A stretch of 49,368 nt of DNA. Source: Alphaproteobacteria bacterium. GTDB taxonomy: Bacteria > Pseudomonadota > Alphaproteobacteria > ATCC43930 > CGMCC-115725. A model generated the notes under the pieces. It worked only from the letters and a program-made list of their open reading frames with translations, searched no databases and was not told the DNA's origin. Each line of letters opens with the position of its first letter. Position 1 is the stretch's first letter. Positions 1 through 10,700 of the stretch are shown piece after piece. The stretch spans positions 1 to 49,368 of the forward strand of contig JAJPHB010000122.1 of NCBI GenBank assembly GCA_021325525.1, given 5' to 3'. A program made the translations under genes and the position numbers.

Positions 1-129
1 CGCGCTCCCGAGCGCCTCTTCGACGAGACGGATGAGCTGCTCGCCTGGGCGCGAGCCGCGCTCGGCGCGGCGCGGCGGGTCGCAGCGAAGAGAGACCGGG
101 CGGGGCCGGCGCGGAAACCAAAGCCCTGA
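1..129 (+). CDS. C-terminal end of an unrecognised protein (cut by window edge)
   Basis: Frame 1 is open from the first base to a TGA at 127-129 and gives the last 42 residues of a protein. The readable part starts with an acidic helix-like stretch (PERLFDETDELLAWARAALG) and ends in a basic Arg/Lys/Pro tail. Codon choice is GC-rich like the neighbours, which supports a real coding end. It converges with the small lipoprotein gene that follows on the other strand. I do not recognise the family; too little is present to assign a function. The start lies outside the window. Confidence 0.5.
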   Translation, partial: RAPERLFDETDELLAWARAALGAARRVAAKRDRAGPARKPKP

Positions 130-174
130 GCGCCCGCCCCGCCCCCGCCTCCGGCTGCGACACTCACCCCGCCG

Positions 175-315
175 TCAATACCCCACGGCCGGGGCCTCGT
201 AGCCCGTCTGGTGCCCGTTCGGGAGCTGCGTGTTGTGATAGACGGTTTGCCTCGCCCCGGCGGCGCACGCCGCGAGGCCGAGACAGAGTGCGGCGAGGAC
301 AACGAGTCTTCTCAT
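175..315 (-). CDS. Tiny outer-membrane-type lipoprotein, 46 residues
   Basis: The 46-residue product has a short lipoprotein signal: Met-Arg-Arg, a hydrophobic core (LVVLAALCLGL) and a lipobox LAAC with the lipidated Cys at residue 17. The mature part is only about 30 residues, rich in Tyr, Asn, Gln and Gly, with no recognisable domain. The start at 315 is chosen because GGAG lies 7 bases upstream on the minus strand; the open frame extends further upstream, but that extension is a shadow of the gene opposite. It is divergent from the large BNR protein. Such mini-lipoproteins are common in Alphaproteobacteria and usually of unknown function. The lipoprotein assignment is firm, the role is not known. 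Confidence 0.75.
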   Translation of the reverse strand: MRRLVVLAALCLGLAACAAGARQTVYHNTQLPNGHQTGYEAPAVGY

Positions 316-492
316 TCCATTTCTCCTTCCTTGAGAGCTGAACGCGAGCGCGCCCGCCACCATCCCAGGCGCCTCCCGGGGAGGCGCCGCCGAGGCAGCG
401 ATCGCGGAAACCTGCGGCTTTGCGGGTTGCGTGCCGGCGGGAAGCGCCTTTAGTCTGTCGCGCCCTGCAACCCCGGATGGACCATCCCGATC

Positions 493-3400
493 ATGCCGAC
501 ATCGCCAATTGTCCCCGCGCCAGCCCATCTCGACGCCCTCAAATGGCGGTGCATCGGCCCGTCGCGGGGCGGGCGCGTCGTCGCCGTCGCCGGCGACCCG
601 ACGCAGCCGATGGTGGCCTATTTCGGGGCCTGCGCCGGCGGCATCTGGAAGACGGTCGATGGCGGCGTCTATTGGCGTTGCGTCTCGGACGGGTTCATGG
701 GGAGCGCCGCGGTGGGCGCCATCGCCGTGTCGCGCGCCGATCCCAATGTCGTCTATGCCGGCACCGGCGAAACCACGATCCGGCTCGACGTCTCCTATGG
801 CGACGGCGTCTACAAATCGACCGATGCCGGGCGAAGCTGGACGCATGTCGGGCTCAAGGCCTCGAAGCACATCGGCCGCATCTGCATCGATCCGCGCGAC
901 CCCGACACCGCCTTCGTCGCGGCGCTAGGCGACATCTTCGGGCCGCATGAGGAGCGCGGCGTCTTCCGCACGCGCGACGGCGGCAAGAGCTGGGAGAAGG
1001 TGCTCTATCGCAGCGCCGATGCCGGCGCCGTCGACCTCGCGATGGACCCCGGCAATCCGCGCATCCTTTTCGCCGCCTTCTGGCAGACGCGGCGCAATTT
1101 CTGGAACCTGTCGAGCGGCGGGCCCGGCAGCGGCCTCTTCCGCTCGACGGATGGCGGCGACAGCTGGGAGGAGATCTCGCGCGCGCCCGGCCTCCCCGAT
1201 GGCCCGCTCGGCAAGCTCGGCGTCAGCGTCTCGCCGGCGCGCGCGGGCCGCCTCTGGGCGCTCGTCGAGACCGTCGGCGAGAAGACCGGCCTCTACCGCT
1301 CGGAGGATTACGGCGCGCGCTGGGTCCAGGTCTCATCGAATCGCGACCTCATGCACCGCCCCTGGTACTACACCCACGTCTTCGCCGACACCTGCGATCC
1401 CGACACCGTCTACGTCACCAACTACCAGATGTGGAAGTCGACGGATGGCGGCGCCAGCTTCTTGGAGATCAACACGCCGCATGGCGACAACCACGATCTC
1501 TGGATCGATCCCGCCGACCCCAAGCACATGGTCGAAGGCAATGACGGCGGCGCCTGCGTCACCTTCAATGGCGGCCTCACCTGGTCCTCCATCTACAACC
1601 AGCCGACGGCGCAGTTCTACCGGATCGATGTCGACGACCAGTACCCTTACCAGATCTACGGCACGCAGCAGGACAACACCTCGATCGCCGTGCCGTCGGC
1701 GACCGTCTGGGGCGCCATCACCTTGGGCGATTGCAGTTATCCCGGCACCGGCGAGAGCGGCTTCATCGTCGTCCATCCCGAGGACCCCAACATCGTCTAT
1801 TGCGGCGCCATCGGCTCCAGCCCCGGCGGCGCCGGCGCGCTGCAGCGCTACGACCACCGCACGCGTCAGATCCAGCTCGTCAATGTCTGGCCCGAGGAAT
1901 CGACCGGCATCGCGCCCAAGGACATGCGCTACCGCTTCGCCTGGACCTTCCCGCTCGCCTTCTCGCCGCATGACAGCCGCGTGCTCTATGCCGGCGGCAA
2001 CCACGTCTTCCGCACTCGCGACGAGGGCATGAGCTGGGAGGAGATCTCGCCTGATCTCAGCCTCAACGACCTGTCGCGCCAGGGTCATTCGGGCGGCGAG
2101 ATCACGCGCGAGAGCGCCGGCGCCGAGGTCCATGCGACCTGCGCCAGCATCGTCGAATCGAAGCACCGCAAGGGCGAGATCTGGGCCTCGACCGATGACG
2201 GGCTCGTCCATGTGACGCGCGACGACGGCGCGAGCTGGCGCAACGTGACGCCGCCCGAGATGCCGGCGCTCGCCTATATCGGCTGCGTCGAGCTGTCGGC
2301 GCATGACGCCGACACGGTCTATCTCGCGGCGACGCGCTACAAGCTCCAGGATTACGAACCCTATCTCTTCCGCAGCACCGATTCCGGGCGCAGCTGGCAG
2401 TCGATCCGCGGCAATTTCCCGAAAGGCGAGATCACGCGCGTCATCCGCGCCGATCCGGTGCGGCGGGGCCTCCTCTTCGTCGGGACCGAGACCGGGGTGT
2501 TCTTCAGCCTCGATGACGGGTTGAGCTGGTCGCGCCTCCCGGGCGGCCTGCCGGTCGTCCCGGTCTACGATCTCAAGATCAAGGGGGCGGACCTCATCGC
2601 CGGCACGCATGGGCGCTCGTTCTGGATTCTCGACGACATCTCGCCGCTGCGCGCGCTTGCCGATGGCGGCAGCGGAACGCGGCTCATCGCGCCGCGGACG
2701 ACGGTGCGGACGCGCCTGCGCTTCGGCGCGCTCGGCGCCGCCAAGCACGACATCTCCTTCGCCATCGCTTTCGGCATCGGCGGCGGCATCGCCACGGTCG
2801 AGCGGCCGGACGGCACGAAGATCCGCGAGCATCTCGATGTCGGGGAGAACCCGCCCAATGGCGCCATCATCTATTATTGGCTCGACCCCGATGCACCCGC
2901 CGACCTTGCCGGCCCCGTCACCCTGACCTTCCGCGACGCCGCCGGCGCCGTCATCCAAAGCGTGCGCAGCGACGACGCCGCGCTGCCGCCCGAGAAGCGG
3001 CCGCGGCTGCGGCCCGGCCTCAACCGCTATGTCTGGGACATGCGCTATCCGGGGCCGGCGCGGATCGACGCCGCGCTCGTCACGCTGCGCAACAAGCCGC
3101 TCGCCGCCGAGCCAGAGCCGCAGCCGGGCCCCCTCGCGGTTCCCGGCGACTACCGCGTCGAGCTGACGGCGGGGCCGACCAGCGCGGCCGCCGATTTCAC
3201 CATCGTCAAGGACCCGCGCCTCGCAACGCCGATCGAGGCGCATCGTCAGCAATTCGCGCTGCTGCAGGAGCTGACACAATCGCTTTCGACCGTCAACGAA
3301 AGCATCAACCGCATCCGCCGCTTGAAGCGGCAGCTCCGCGCTCTCGCCGAGGCCGCGGGCGAGCGCCATGCCGATCTCGCCGAACGGACGAGGGCGGCGA

Positions 3401-3684
3401 CAGCGGCGCTCGAAGCCATCGAGCGCGTTCTCGTCGACGTCCACCGGGAATCGCCGCGCGACATCCTGCGCAACCCCGCCGGGCTTGACGATACGCTCAT
3501 CGACCTCATCAACACGGTCGCCATGTCCGACACCTCGCCGACGGCGCCGGCGGAGGCCGTTTCGCGCGAGCTCATGGCGAAGGTGGCGGCCGAGATCGCC
3601 AAGCTCGAGACGCTCATCGAAGGCGACATTGCCCGCATCAACCGCCTGGCCGCGGAGCGCCGGATCGCGCATGTCGGCGGGTAG
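493..3684 (+). CDS. Large Asp-box (BNR/VPS10-sortilin-like) beta-propeller protein
   Basis: A 1063-residue protein of the glycosyl-hydrolase-like/sortilin-N family. About ten Asp-box motifs of the form S-x-D-x-G-x-S-W are spread over residues 90-700 (for example STDAGRSW, TRDGGKSW, STDGGDSW, TRDEGMSW, TRDDGASW, STDSGRSW), which in known structures cap propeller blades. After the propeller comes a beta-rich segment (about 715-900) and then a helical, probably coiled-coil tail rich in Arg, Glu and Leu (about 905-1060). There is no signal peptide or membrane segment, so as annotated it stays in the cytoplasm, unlike many relatives that are exported. The start has only a weak ribosome site. Asp-boxes do not show enzymatic activity by themselves, so a hydrolase role should not be assumed. 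Confidence 0.85.
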   Translation: MPTSPIVPAPAHLDALKWRCIGPSRGGRVVAVAGDPTQPMVAYFGACAGGIWKTVDGGVYWRCVSDGFMGSAAVGAIAVSRADPNVVYAGTGETTIRLDVSYGDGVYKSTDAGRSWTHVGLKASKHIGRICIDPRDPDTAFVAALGDIFGPHEERGVFRTRDGGKSWEKVLYRSADAGAVDLAMDPGNPRILFAAFWQTRRNFWNLSSGGPGSGLFRSTDGGDSWEEISRAPGLPDGPLGKLGVSVSPARAGRLWALVETVGEKTGLYRSEDYGARWVQVSSNRDLMHRPWYYTHVFADTCDPDTVYVTNYQMWKSTDGGASFLEINTPHGDNHDLWIDPADPKHMVEGNDGGACVTFNGGLTWSSIYNQPTAQFYRIDVDDQYPYQIYGTQQDNTSIAVPSATVWGAITLGDCSYPGTGESGFIVVHPEDPNIVYCGAIGSSPGGAGALQRYDHRTRQIQLVNVWPEESTGIAPKDMRYRFAWTFPLAFSPHDSRVLYAGGNHVFRTRDEGMSWEEISPDLSLNDLSRQGHSGGEITRESAGAEVHATCASIVESKHRKGEIWASTDDGLVHVTRDDGASWRNVTPPEMPALAYIGCVELSAHDADTVYLAATRYKLQDYEPYLFRSTDSGRSWQSIRGNFPKGEITRVIRADPVRRGLLFVGTETGVFFSLDDGLSWSRLPGGLPVVPVYDLKIKGADLIAGTHGRSFWILDDISPLRALADGGSGTRLIAPRTTVRTRLRFGALGAAKHDISFAIAFGIGGGIATVERPDGTKIREHLDVGENPPNGAIIYYWLDPDAPADLAGPVTLTFRDAAGAVIQSVRSDDAALPPEKRPRLRPGLNRYVWDMRYPGPARIDAALVTLRNKPLAAEPEPQPGPLAVPGDYRVELTAGPTSAAADFTIVKDPRLATPIEAHRQQFALLQELTQSLSTVNESINRIRRLKRQLRALAEAAGERHADLAERTRAATAALEAIERVLVDVHRESPRDILRNPAGLDDTLIDLINTVAMSDTSPTAPAEAVSRELMAKVAAEIAKLETLIEGDIARINRLAAERRIAHVGG

Positions 3685-3834
3685 GAGGCGGGAGGCACGA
3701 CGGCGCCGCCCCGCCTCGATGCGCGCTCGATGCTAGCTCGATGCCGCGATGCTTGACAGGGAACGCCCCTTCGAGGACGACTTTCGGTTGATGCGCCACT
3801 GACGCTTGCTTGGCGAAGAGAAGGAGACGCTGTC

Positions 3835-3990
3835 GTGGATTTCATCGAGACGCTGTTCGGAATTTCGCCCGATGGCGGCGACGGTTCGCTCGAGGTCCTA
3901 TGGATCGCCGCCCTCGTCCTCGCCGCCGCCGCATTCATCTGCCGCCGGCAGATCGCGGCGCGGCTCGCGCGCAAAGCGGCTCCGCGCTGA
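3835..3990 (+). CDS. Small single-span membrane protein, 51 residues
   Basis: A GTG start preceded by AAGGAG at 8 bases opens a 51-residue frame ending in TGA at 3988-3990. The product begins MDFIETLFGISPDGGDGSLE, continues with one hydrophobic helix (residues about 21-36) and ends in a basic tail (RRQIAARLARKAAPR). This pattern of a short GISPDGG-type N-terminus, one membrane span and a positive C-terminus matches a family of very small hypothetical proteins I recall from Rhizobiales genomes. By the positive-inside rule the C-terminus should face the cytoplasm. It lies between the BNR gene and a convergent receiver gene. Function unknown. It is easily missed because it is under 60 residues and uses GTG. 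Confidence 0.65.
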   Translation: MDFIETLFGISPDGGDGSLEVLWIAALVLAAAAFICRRQIAARLARKAAPR

Positions 3991-4027
3991 CGCCGCGGGC
4001 CTCGCAGGCGGCCCGCCGCGAGGCGGC

Positions 4028-4387
4028 TCAGCGGATCATCATCGGCGAGTAGCGGCGCAGGACGGCGTCGATCCGCTCCGCGAGGGCGCTGAACGGAAAC
4101 GGCTTCTGCAGGACATCCCCGATGCCGCCGATCTCGAAGATCACCGGGCGGCCGGAGATGAGGATGCTCGGAATGTTCCGCGTCGTCGCCTCGCGGAGCA
4201 GGCGCAGCCCGTGCTCGCCGATATCGATGATCGCGAGATCGGCGTGACCGCCGGCGATCATTTCCGAGGCCGCGGCGGCATCGGTGGTCGGCAGGACCTG
4301 GAAGCCGCGCCCTTCGAGAAAGAGCATCAGCGCGTCGAGCAGCTCGTGCTCGTCGTCGAGGACCAGAATGCGGGTGCCGTCCGGCAT
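4028..4387 (-). CDS. Stand-alone response regulator receiver domain
   Basis: The 119-residue product is a single CheY-like receiver with no output domain. Visible landmarks are the acidic pocket near the N-terminus (LVLDDEHE, residues 8-15), the probable phospho-acceptor Asp in LAIIDIG near residue 54, a Ser in the ILISG strand at the Thr/Ser position, and the conserved Lys in LQKPF. It starts at ATG 4387 and is divergent from the giant poly-HAMP hybrid kinase that begins 321 bases away, so it is a plausible phosphotransfer partner or phosphate sink for that kinase. That pairing is inference from position only. Unusually, the residues just after the acceptor Asp (IGEHG) lack the usual xPxxDG loop, so loop behaviour may differ from typical receivers. 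Confidence 0.85.
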   Translation of the reverse strand: MPDGTRILVLDDEHELLDALMLFLEGRGFQVLPTTDAAAASEMIAGGHADLAIIDIGEHGLRLLREATTRNIPSILISGRPVIFEIGGIGDVLQKPFPFSALAERIDAVLRRYSPMMIR

Positions 4388-4708
4388 GACCGCCGACCCG
4401 TGAGCGTGTTCCTGCGCGGAATGAACGCGCGCGCCGGCGGCGAGTTCACCGCGCGCGCGACGGCACCGACCAAAAATTCGCCGATACCGTTATCGCGGCA
4501 TGTGATCCCGGGCTTGCTATTTCCTCTTGAAGCTCGAAATGATAACGGAGTGCGGCGCGGCGATAGCCCGCGGCCGAGAAGGTTAGCTCTTCCTTCCGAA
4601 GGATGTATATAGTACCCGAAAGGGTCAGAACATTGCCGAGACCGCTGTACTCTATCGCTTTGTCAGCTTAGAAATTCCCCCTCGTAAGAGATTTTCGGAG
4701 GCAGGATT
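4388..4708. other. 321-base divergent intergenic region before the poly-HAMP kinase
   Basis: This is the only gap over 300 bases. The first 100 bases are still GC-rich, but from about 4460 to 4700 the sequence is clearly more AT-rich than its surroundings, as expected for promoters serving both flanking genes. It holds a near-palindrome TCCTTCCGAAGGA at 4591-4603 and a TATATA at 4606-4611. I see no tRNA and no convincing short gene in it. Confidence 0.6.
4583..4611 (+). promoter_or_regulatory. Candidate promoter for the poly-HAMP kinase
   Basis: A TATATA at 4606-4611 lies 17 bases after TTAGCT at 4583-4588, a weak sigma-70-like arrangement. The spacer contains the palindrome TCCTTCCGAAGGA (4591-4603), which could be an operator. 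The match to consensus is partial (three of six bases in the -35), so this is a suggestion only. Confidence 0.25.
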
Positions 4709-7700
4709 ATGTCGCGGACCGCGAAGACGGCTTCTCCGCTTGAGCGCAACGCGATAGCCGGTACCGTGGCGACCGAGGGCGCGGCGGGCCGCAAGCTCGC
4801 GCGCAAGGGCGCCGGCAAGCCGCATCCCGGCAATGGCTTTGCCGCGCACGAAACTATCGATCTCCATGTCCTCCTCCATGCCTTGCAAGCGATCCGGGTC
4901 GGCGATTTCTCGGTGCGCCTGCCGCGCGACCAGCTCGGCCTCGCGGGAAAGATCGCCGACACCTTCAACGAGATCGTCGCCGCCAATGAGCGGATGGCGC
5001 AGCAGCTCGAAACGGTCGGTCAGCTCGTCGGCCGCGAAGGCAAGACGCGCAAGCGCGTCAAATTCGCCTCGACGCTCGGCGCCTGGGGCGAGATGGAGGC
5101 CTCCATCAACACTCTCATCGACGATCTCTTGTGGCCGACGACGGCGGTGACGCGTGCCGTCACCGCCGTCGCCCGCGGCGACCTGCTCCAGACCGTCGAG
5201 CTCGAAGTCGATGGCCGGCCGCTCAAAGGCGAGTTCCTGCGCTCGGCCACCATCGTCAACACGATGATCAAGCAGCTCAGCGTCTTCACCTCGGAGGTGA
5301 CGCGCGTCGCCCGCGAGGTCGGCACCGACGGCAAGCTCGGCGGCCAGGCGCAGGTGCGCGAAGTGACCGGCGTGTGGAAGGATTTGACCGAGAGCGTCAA
5401 CTCGATGGCGTCGAACCTGACGGCCCAGGTGCGCAACATCGCCGAGGTGACGATCGCCGTCGCCAATGGCGACCTCTCGAAGAAGATCACCGTCGATGTG
5501 CGCGGCGAGATTCTGCAGCTCAAAGAGGCCATCAACACGATGGTCGATCAGCTCCGCTCCTTCGCCTCGGAGGTGACGCGCGTCGCCCGCGAGGTCGGTA
5601 CCGAAGGCAAGCTCGGCGGGCAGGCGCTGGTGCCGGGCGTCGCCGGCACCTGGAAGGATTTGACCGACTCGGTGAACGCCATGTGCGGCAACCTCACCGA
5701 CCAGGTGCGCAACATTGCCCAGGTGACGACCGCGGTGGCGCGCGGCGACCTTTCGCGCAAGATCACCGTCGATGTGCGCGGCGAGATCCTCGAGCTGAAG
5801 GACACCATCAACACCATGGTGGACCAGCTCAACGGCTTCGCCTCGGAGGTGACGCGTGTCGCCCGCGAGGTCGGCACCGACGGCCGCCTCGGCGGCCAGG
5901 CGCAGGTGCCGGGCGTCGCCGGCACCTGGAAGGATTTGACCGACAGCGTCAACTCCATGGCCGGCAACCTCACCGCCCAAGTCCGCAACATCGCCGAGGT
6001 GGCGACCGCGATTGCCCGCGGCGACCTCTCGAAGAAGATCACCGTCAACGTCTCGGGCGAGATTCTGCAATTGAAGGAGACCATCAACACGATGGTCGAC
6101 CAGTTGAACGCCTTCGCCGGCGAGGTGACGCGCGTCGCCCGCGAGGTCGGCACCGACGGCCGCCTCGGCGGCCAGGCGCAGGTGGGCGGCGTCGCCGGCA
6201 CCTGGAAGGATCTGACCGACAGCGTCAACTCCATGGCCGGCAACCTCACGGCGCAAGTCCGCAACATCGCCGAGGTGTCGACGGCCATCGCCAATGGCGA
6301 CCTCTCGAAGAAGATCACCGTCAACGTCTCGGGCGAGATTCTGCAATTGAAGGACACCATCAACACGATGGTGGACCAGTTGAACGCCTTCGCCGGCGAG
6401 GTGACGCGCGTCGCCCGCGAGGTCGGCACCGAAGGCAAGCTCGGCGGCCAGGCGCAGGTGAAGGGCGTCGCCGGCACGTGGAAGGATTTGACCGACAGCG
6501 TCAACTCCATGGCGTCCAACCTGACGGGCCAGGTGCGCAACATCGCCGAGGTCGCGACCGCGGTGGCGCAGGGCGACCTCTCGAAGAAGGTCACCGTCAA
6601 CGTCTCGGGCGAGATCCTGCAATTGAAGGAGACCATCAACACGATGGTCGACCAGTTGAACGCCTTCGCTGGCGAGGTGACGCGCGTCGCCCGCGAGGTC
6701 GGCACCGAGGGCCGTCTCGGCGGCCAGGCGCAGGTCCCAGGCGTCGCCGGCACCTGGAAGGATCTGACCGACAGCGTCAACTCCATGGCCGGCAACCTCA
6801 CCGGCCAGGTCCGCAACATCGCCGAGGTGGCGACGGCGATCGCCAATGGCGACCTCTCGCGCAAGATCACCGTCGATGTGCGCGGCGAGATCCTTCAGCT
6901 CAAAGAAACGCTGAACACGATGGTGGACCAGCTCAACCGCTTCGCCGGCGAGGTGACGCGCGTCGCCCGCGAGGTCGGCACCGAGGGCCGCCTCGGCGGA
7001 CAGGCCAACGTGCCCGGCGTCGCCGGCACCTGGAAGGACTTGACCGACAGCGTCAATTCGATGGCCGGCAATTTGACCGCCCAGGTGCGCAACATCGCCG
7101 AAGTGACGACGGCGGTGGCGCGCGGCGATCTCTCGCGCAAGATCACCGTCGATGTGAAGGGCGAGATCCTGGAGCTGAAGAACACCATCAACACCATGGT
7201 GGACCAGCTGAACGCCTTCGCCTCGGAGGTGACGCGCGTCGCCCGCGAGGTCGGCACCGAAGGCAAGCTCGGCGGCCAGGCGGTGGTGCCCGGGGTCGCC
7301 GGCACCTGGAAGGACCTCACCGACAACGTCAACTTCATGGCGAGCAACCTGACGGGCCAGGTCCGCAACATCGCCGAGGTCGCGACCGCCATCGCCAATG
7401 GCGACCTCTCGAAGAAGATCACCGTCGACGTGCGCGGCGAGATCATGCTCCTCAAGGAGACGCTCAACACCATGGTCGAGCAGCTCCGTTCCTTCGCCGC
7501 CGAGGTGACGCGCGTCGCCCGCGAGGTCGGCACCGAAGGGCGCCTCGGCGGCCAGGCGGTGGTGCCGGGCGTCGGCGGCACCTGGAAGGATTTGACCGAC
7601 AACGTCAACCTGCTGGCGGCGAACCTCACGACGCAGGTGCGCAACATCGCCGAGGTGACGACGGCAGTGGCGCGCGGCGACCTCTCGCGCAAGATCACCG

Positions 7701-10700
7701 TCGATGTGAAGGGCGAGATCCTGGAGCTGAAGAACACCATCAACACCATGGTGGATCAGCTCAACGGCTTCGCCTCGGAGGTGACGCGCGTCGCCCGCGA
7801 AGTCGGCACCGAGGGGCGACTGGGCGGCCAGGCGGTGGTGCCGGGCGTCGCCGGCACCTGGAAGGATCTGACCGACACCGTCAACGTCATGGCCGCCAAT
7901 TTGACCGAGCAGGTGCGCGGCATCGTCAAGGTCGTCACCGCCGTCGCGAACGGCGACCTCAAGCAGAACCTGACGGTGAAATCGAAGGGCGAGGTGGCGG
8001 CGCTCGCCGAGACCATCAACAACATGACGAACACGCTCGCCACCTTCGCCGATCAGGTGACGACGGTCGCCCGCGAGGTCGGCGTCGAGGGGCGCCTCGG
8101 CGGCCAGGCCAACGTGCCCGGCGCCGCCGGCACCTGGAAGGACCTCACCGGCAACGTCAACCTGCTGGCCGCGAATTTGACGACGCAGGTGCGCGCCATT
8201 GCCGAGGTCGCCACCGCCGTCACCAAGGGCGACCTCACCCGTTCGATCCAGGTCGATGCCCGCGGCGAGGTGGCGGAGCTCAAGGACAACATCAACACGA
8301 TGATCGACAATCTGCGGCTCACCACGGACCGCAACACCGAGCAGGACTGGCTGAAGACGAACCTCGCCCGCTTCACCAACATGCTGCAGGGCCAGCGCGA
8401 TCTGGCGACCGTCGGCAAGATGCTGCTCTCCGAGCTGGCGCCGCTGGTCAATGCCCAGAACGGCGTCATCTATCTGGTCGAGACCGAGGAGACGCCGAGC
8501 CTCAAGCTGCTCTCGGCCTATGCCGACGATGCGGTGGGCGGGCATCCCGAGCGCCTCCGGATCGGCGAGCGCCTCGTCGGGCAATGCGCCGCCGACGCCA
8601 GGCGCAAGCTCATCACCGAGGTGCCGTCGAACGTCGTCCCGATCGCCTCGGGCCTCTTCAAGGCGATCCCCACCAACATCGTCGTTCTGCCGGTCCTCTT
8701 CGAGGGCCAGGTGAAGGCGGTCATCGAGCTCGCCTCGGTCGGCTCCTTCACCGATCTGCAAGTCTCCTTCCTCGACCAGCTCACGGCAAGCATCGGCATC
8801 GTCCTCAACAGCATCGAGGCGACGATGCAGACCGAGGGCCTCCTGAAGCAGTCGCAGCAGCTCGCGACCGAGCTGCAGATTCAGCAGAAGGAGCTGCAGC
8901 AGACCAACGAGCAGCTCGAGCAGAAGGCGCAGCAGCTCGCCGAGCGCAATGTCGAGGTCGAGCGCAAGAACCAGGAAATCGAGCAGGCGCGGCGCGCCCT
9001 CGAGGAGAAGGCGACCGAGCTCGCCCTCACCTCCAAGTACAAATCCGAGTTCCTCGCCAACATGTCGCACGAGCTGCGGACGCCGCTGAACAGCATCCTC
9101 ATCCTCGGCCAGCAGCTCGTCGACAACCCGGACGGCAATCTGACGCCGAAGCAGGTCGAGTTCGCGCGCACCATCCATGGCGCCGGCACCGACCTCCTCA
9201 ACCTCATCAGCGACATTCTCGACCTGTCGAAGATCGAATCGGGCACGGTCTCGGTCGATGCCGAGGAGGTCTTCTTCACCAACCTGCAGGACATGGTGGT
9301 GCGGCCGTTCCGCCACGAGGCGGAGAGCCGCAACCTGTCCTTCGACGTCGAGATCGCCCCCGATCTCGACCGCAGCATGATCACCGATTCGAAGCGCCTG
9401 CAGCAGGTTCTGAAGAATCTCCTGTCCAATGCCTTGAAATTCACCGAGCATGGCGGCGTCCGCCTCGCCATCCGGCCGGCGACGAGCGGATGGACTCCCG
9501 ATCATCCGAGCCTCAAGCACGCGCCGGCCGTCGTCGCCTTCGAGGTGTCAGACACCGGCATCGGCATCCCGCCAGAGAAGCAGAAGATCATCTTCGAGGC
9601 TTTCCAGCAGGCCGACGCCAGCACCAGCCGCAAATATGGCGGCACCGGCCTCGGCCTCGCGATCAGCCGCGAGCTGTCGAACCTGCTCGGCGGCGAGATC
9701 CAGCTGCGCAGCACGCCCGGGGTCGGCAGTACCTTCACGCTTTACCTGCCGCTCAAATACGTCGCGCCCCAGGGCGTCCAGCGCGCCCTGCCGCCGCCCA
9801 GCGCCACGCCGGCGCGGGCGAACGTCCTCACCGGGCCGCGCCTCCCCGAAATGCCGCAGGAGCAGGTCGCCGATGACCGCGCCTCGATCGAGCCGGGCGA
9901 TGCGGTCCTCCTCGTCGTCGAGGACGATCCGCATTATGCCCGCATCATGACGGACCTCGCGCATGACGCCGGGCTGAAGGTGCTGGTGGCGGCGCGCGGC
10001 TTCGATGCGCTGGAGCTCGCCCGCGCCTACCAGCCGAGCGCCGTCTCGCTCGACGTCTTCCTGCCCGACATGCTGGGCTGGACGGTGCTGAGCCAGCTCA
10101 AGCAGAACCCGGCGACGCGGCACATCCCGGTGCAGATGGTGACCTTGGACGAGGACCGCCAGCACGGCCTCGCGCGCGGCGCCTTCTCCTTCATCACCAA
10201 GCCGACCACGACCGAAGGCCTCGAATCGGCGCTCTCGCGCATCAAGGAGTACACGAAGCCTCGGCGCAAGCGGCTGCTCGTCGTCGAGGACAACCCGGCC
10301 GAGCGCCTCGGCATCGCCGAGCTGCTCGGGCACGACGACATCGACATCCTGCCGGTCGGGACCGGCAGCGAGGCGCTCGAAGCCATGCGCACGCAAGCGA
10401 TCGATTGCGTCGTGCTCGATCTGCGGCTGCCGGACATGTCCGGCTTCGAGCTCTTGGAGCAGATCCGCGACGATGCGGCGCTCTCCGACATCCCGGTGGT
10501 AGTCTTCACCGGGCGCGAGCTGTCGCCGGAGGAAGATGCGCAGCTCCACACCATGGCGCGAAGCGTCGTCGTGAAGGGCGTCGAATCGCCCGAGCGCCTG
10601 CTCGACGAGACCGCGCTCTTTCTGCACCGGGTCGTCGCCGACCTGCCGCCCGAGAAGCAGCGCATGCTGGAGCGCCTGCACAGCTCGGACGAGGATCTCG

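Noticed and set aside
1333-3672. 779-codon open frame opposite the Asp-box protein
   Set aside because: Composition is typical of a shadow frame (Arg, Ala, Gly, Asp rich, no motifs) and the plus strand carries the recognisable repeats.
4652-9520. Very long open frame (over 1600 codons) on the minus strand opposite the poly-HAMP kinase
   Set aside because: It is the mirror of the 276-base repeat in high-GC sequence, has an Arg/Asp/His/Leu-rich repetitive composition, no ribosome site and no recognisable domain. The plus-strand frame has clear, well-conserved domains.
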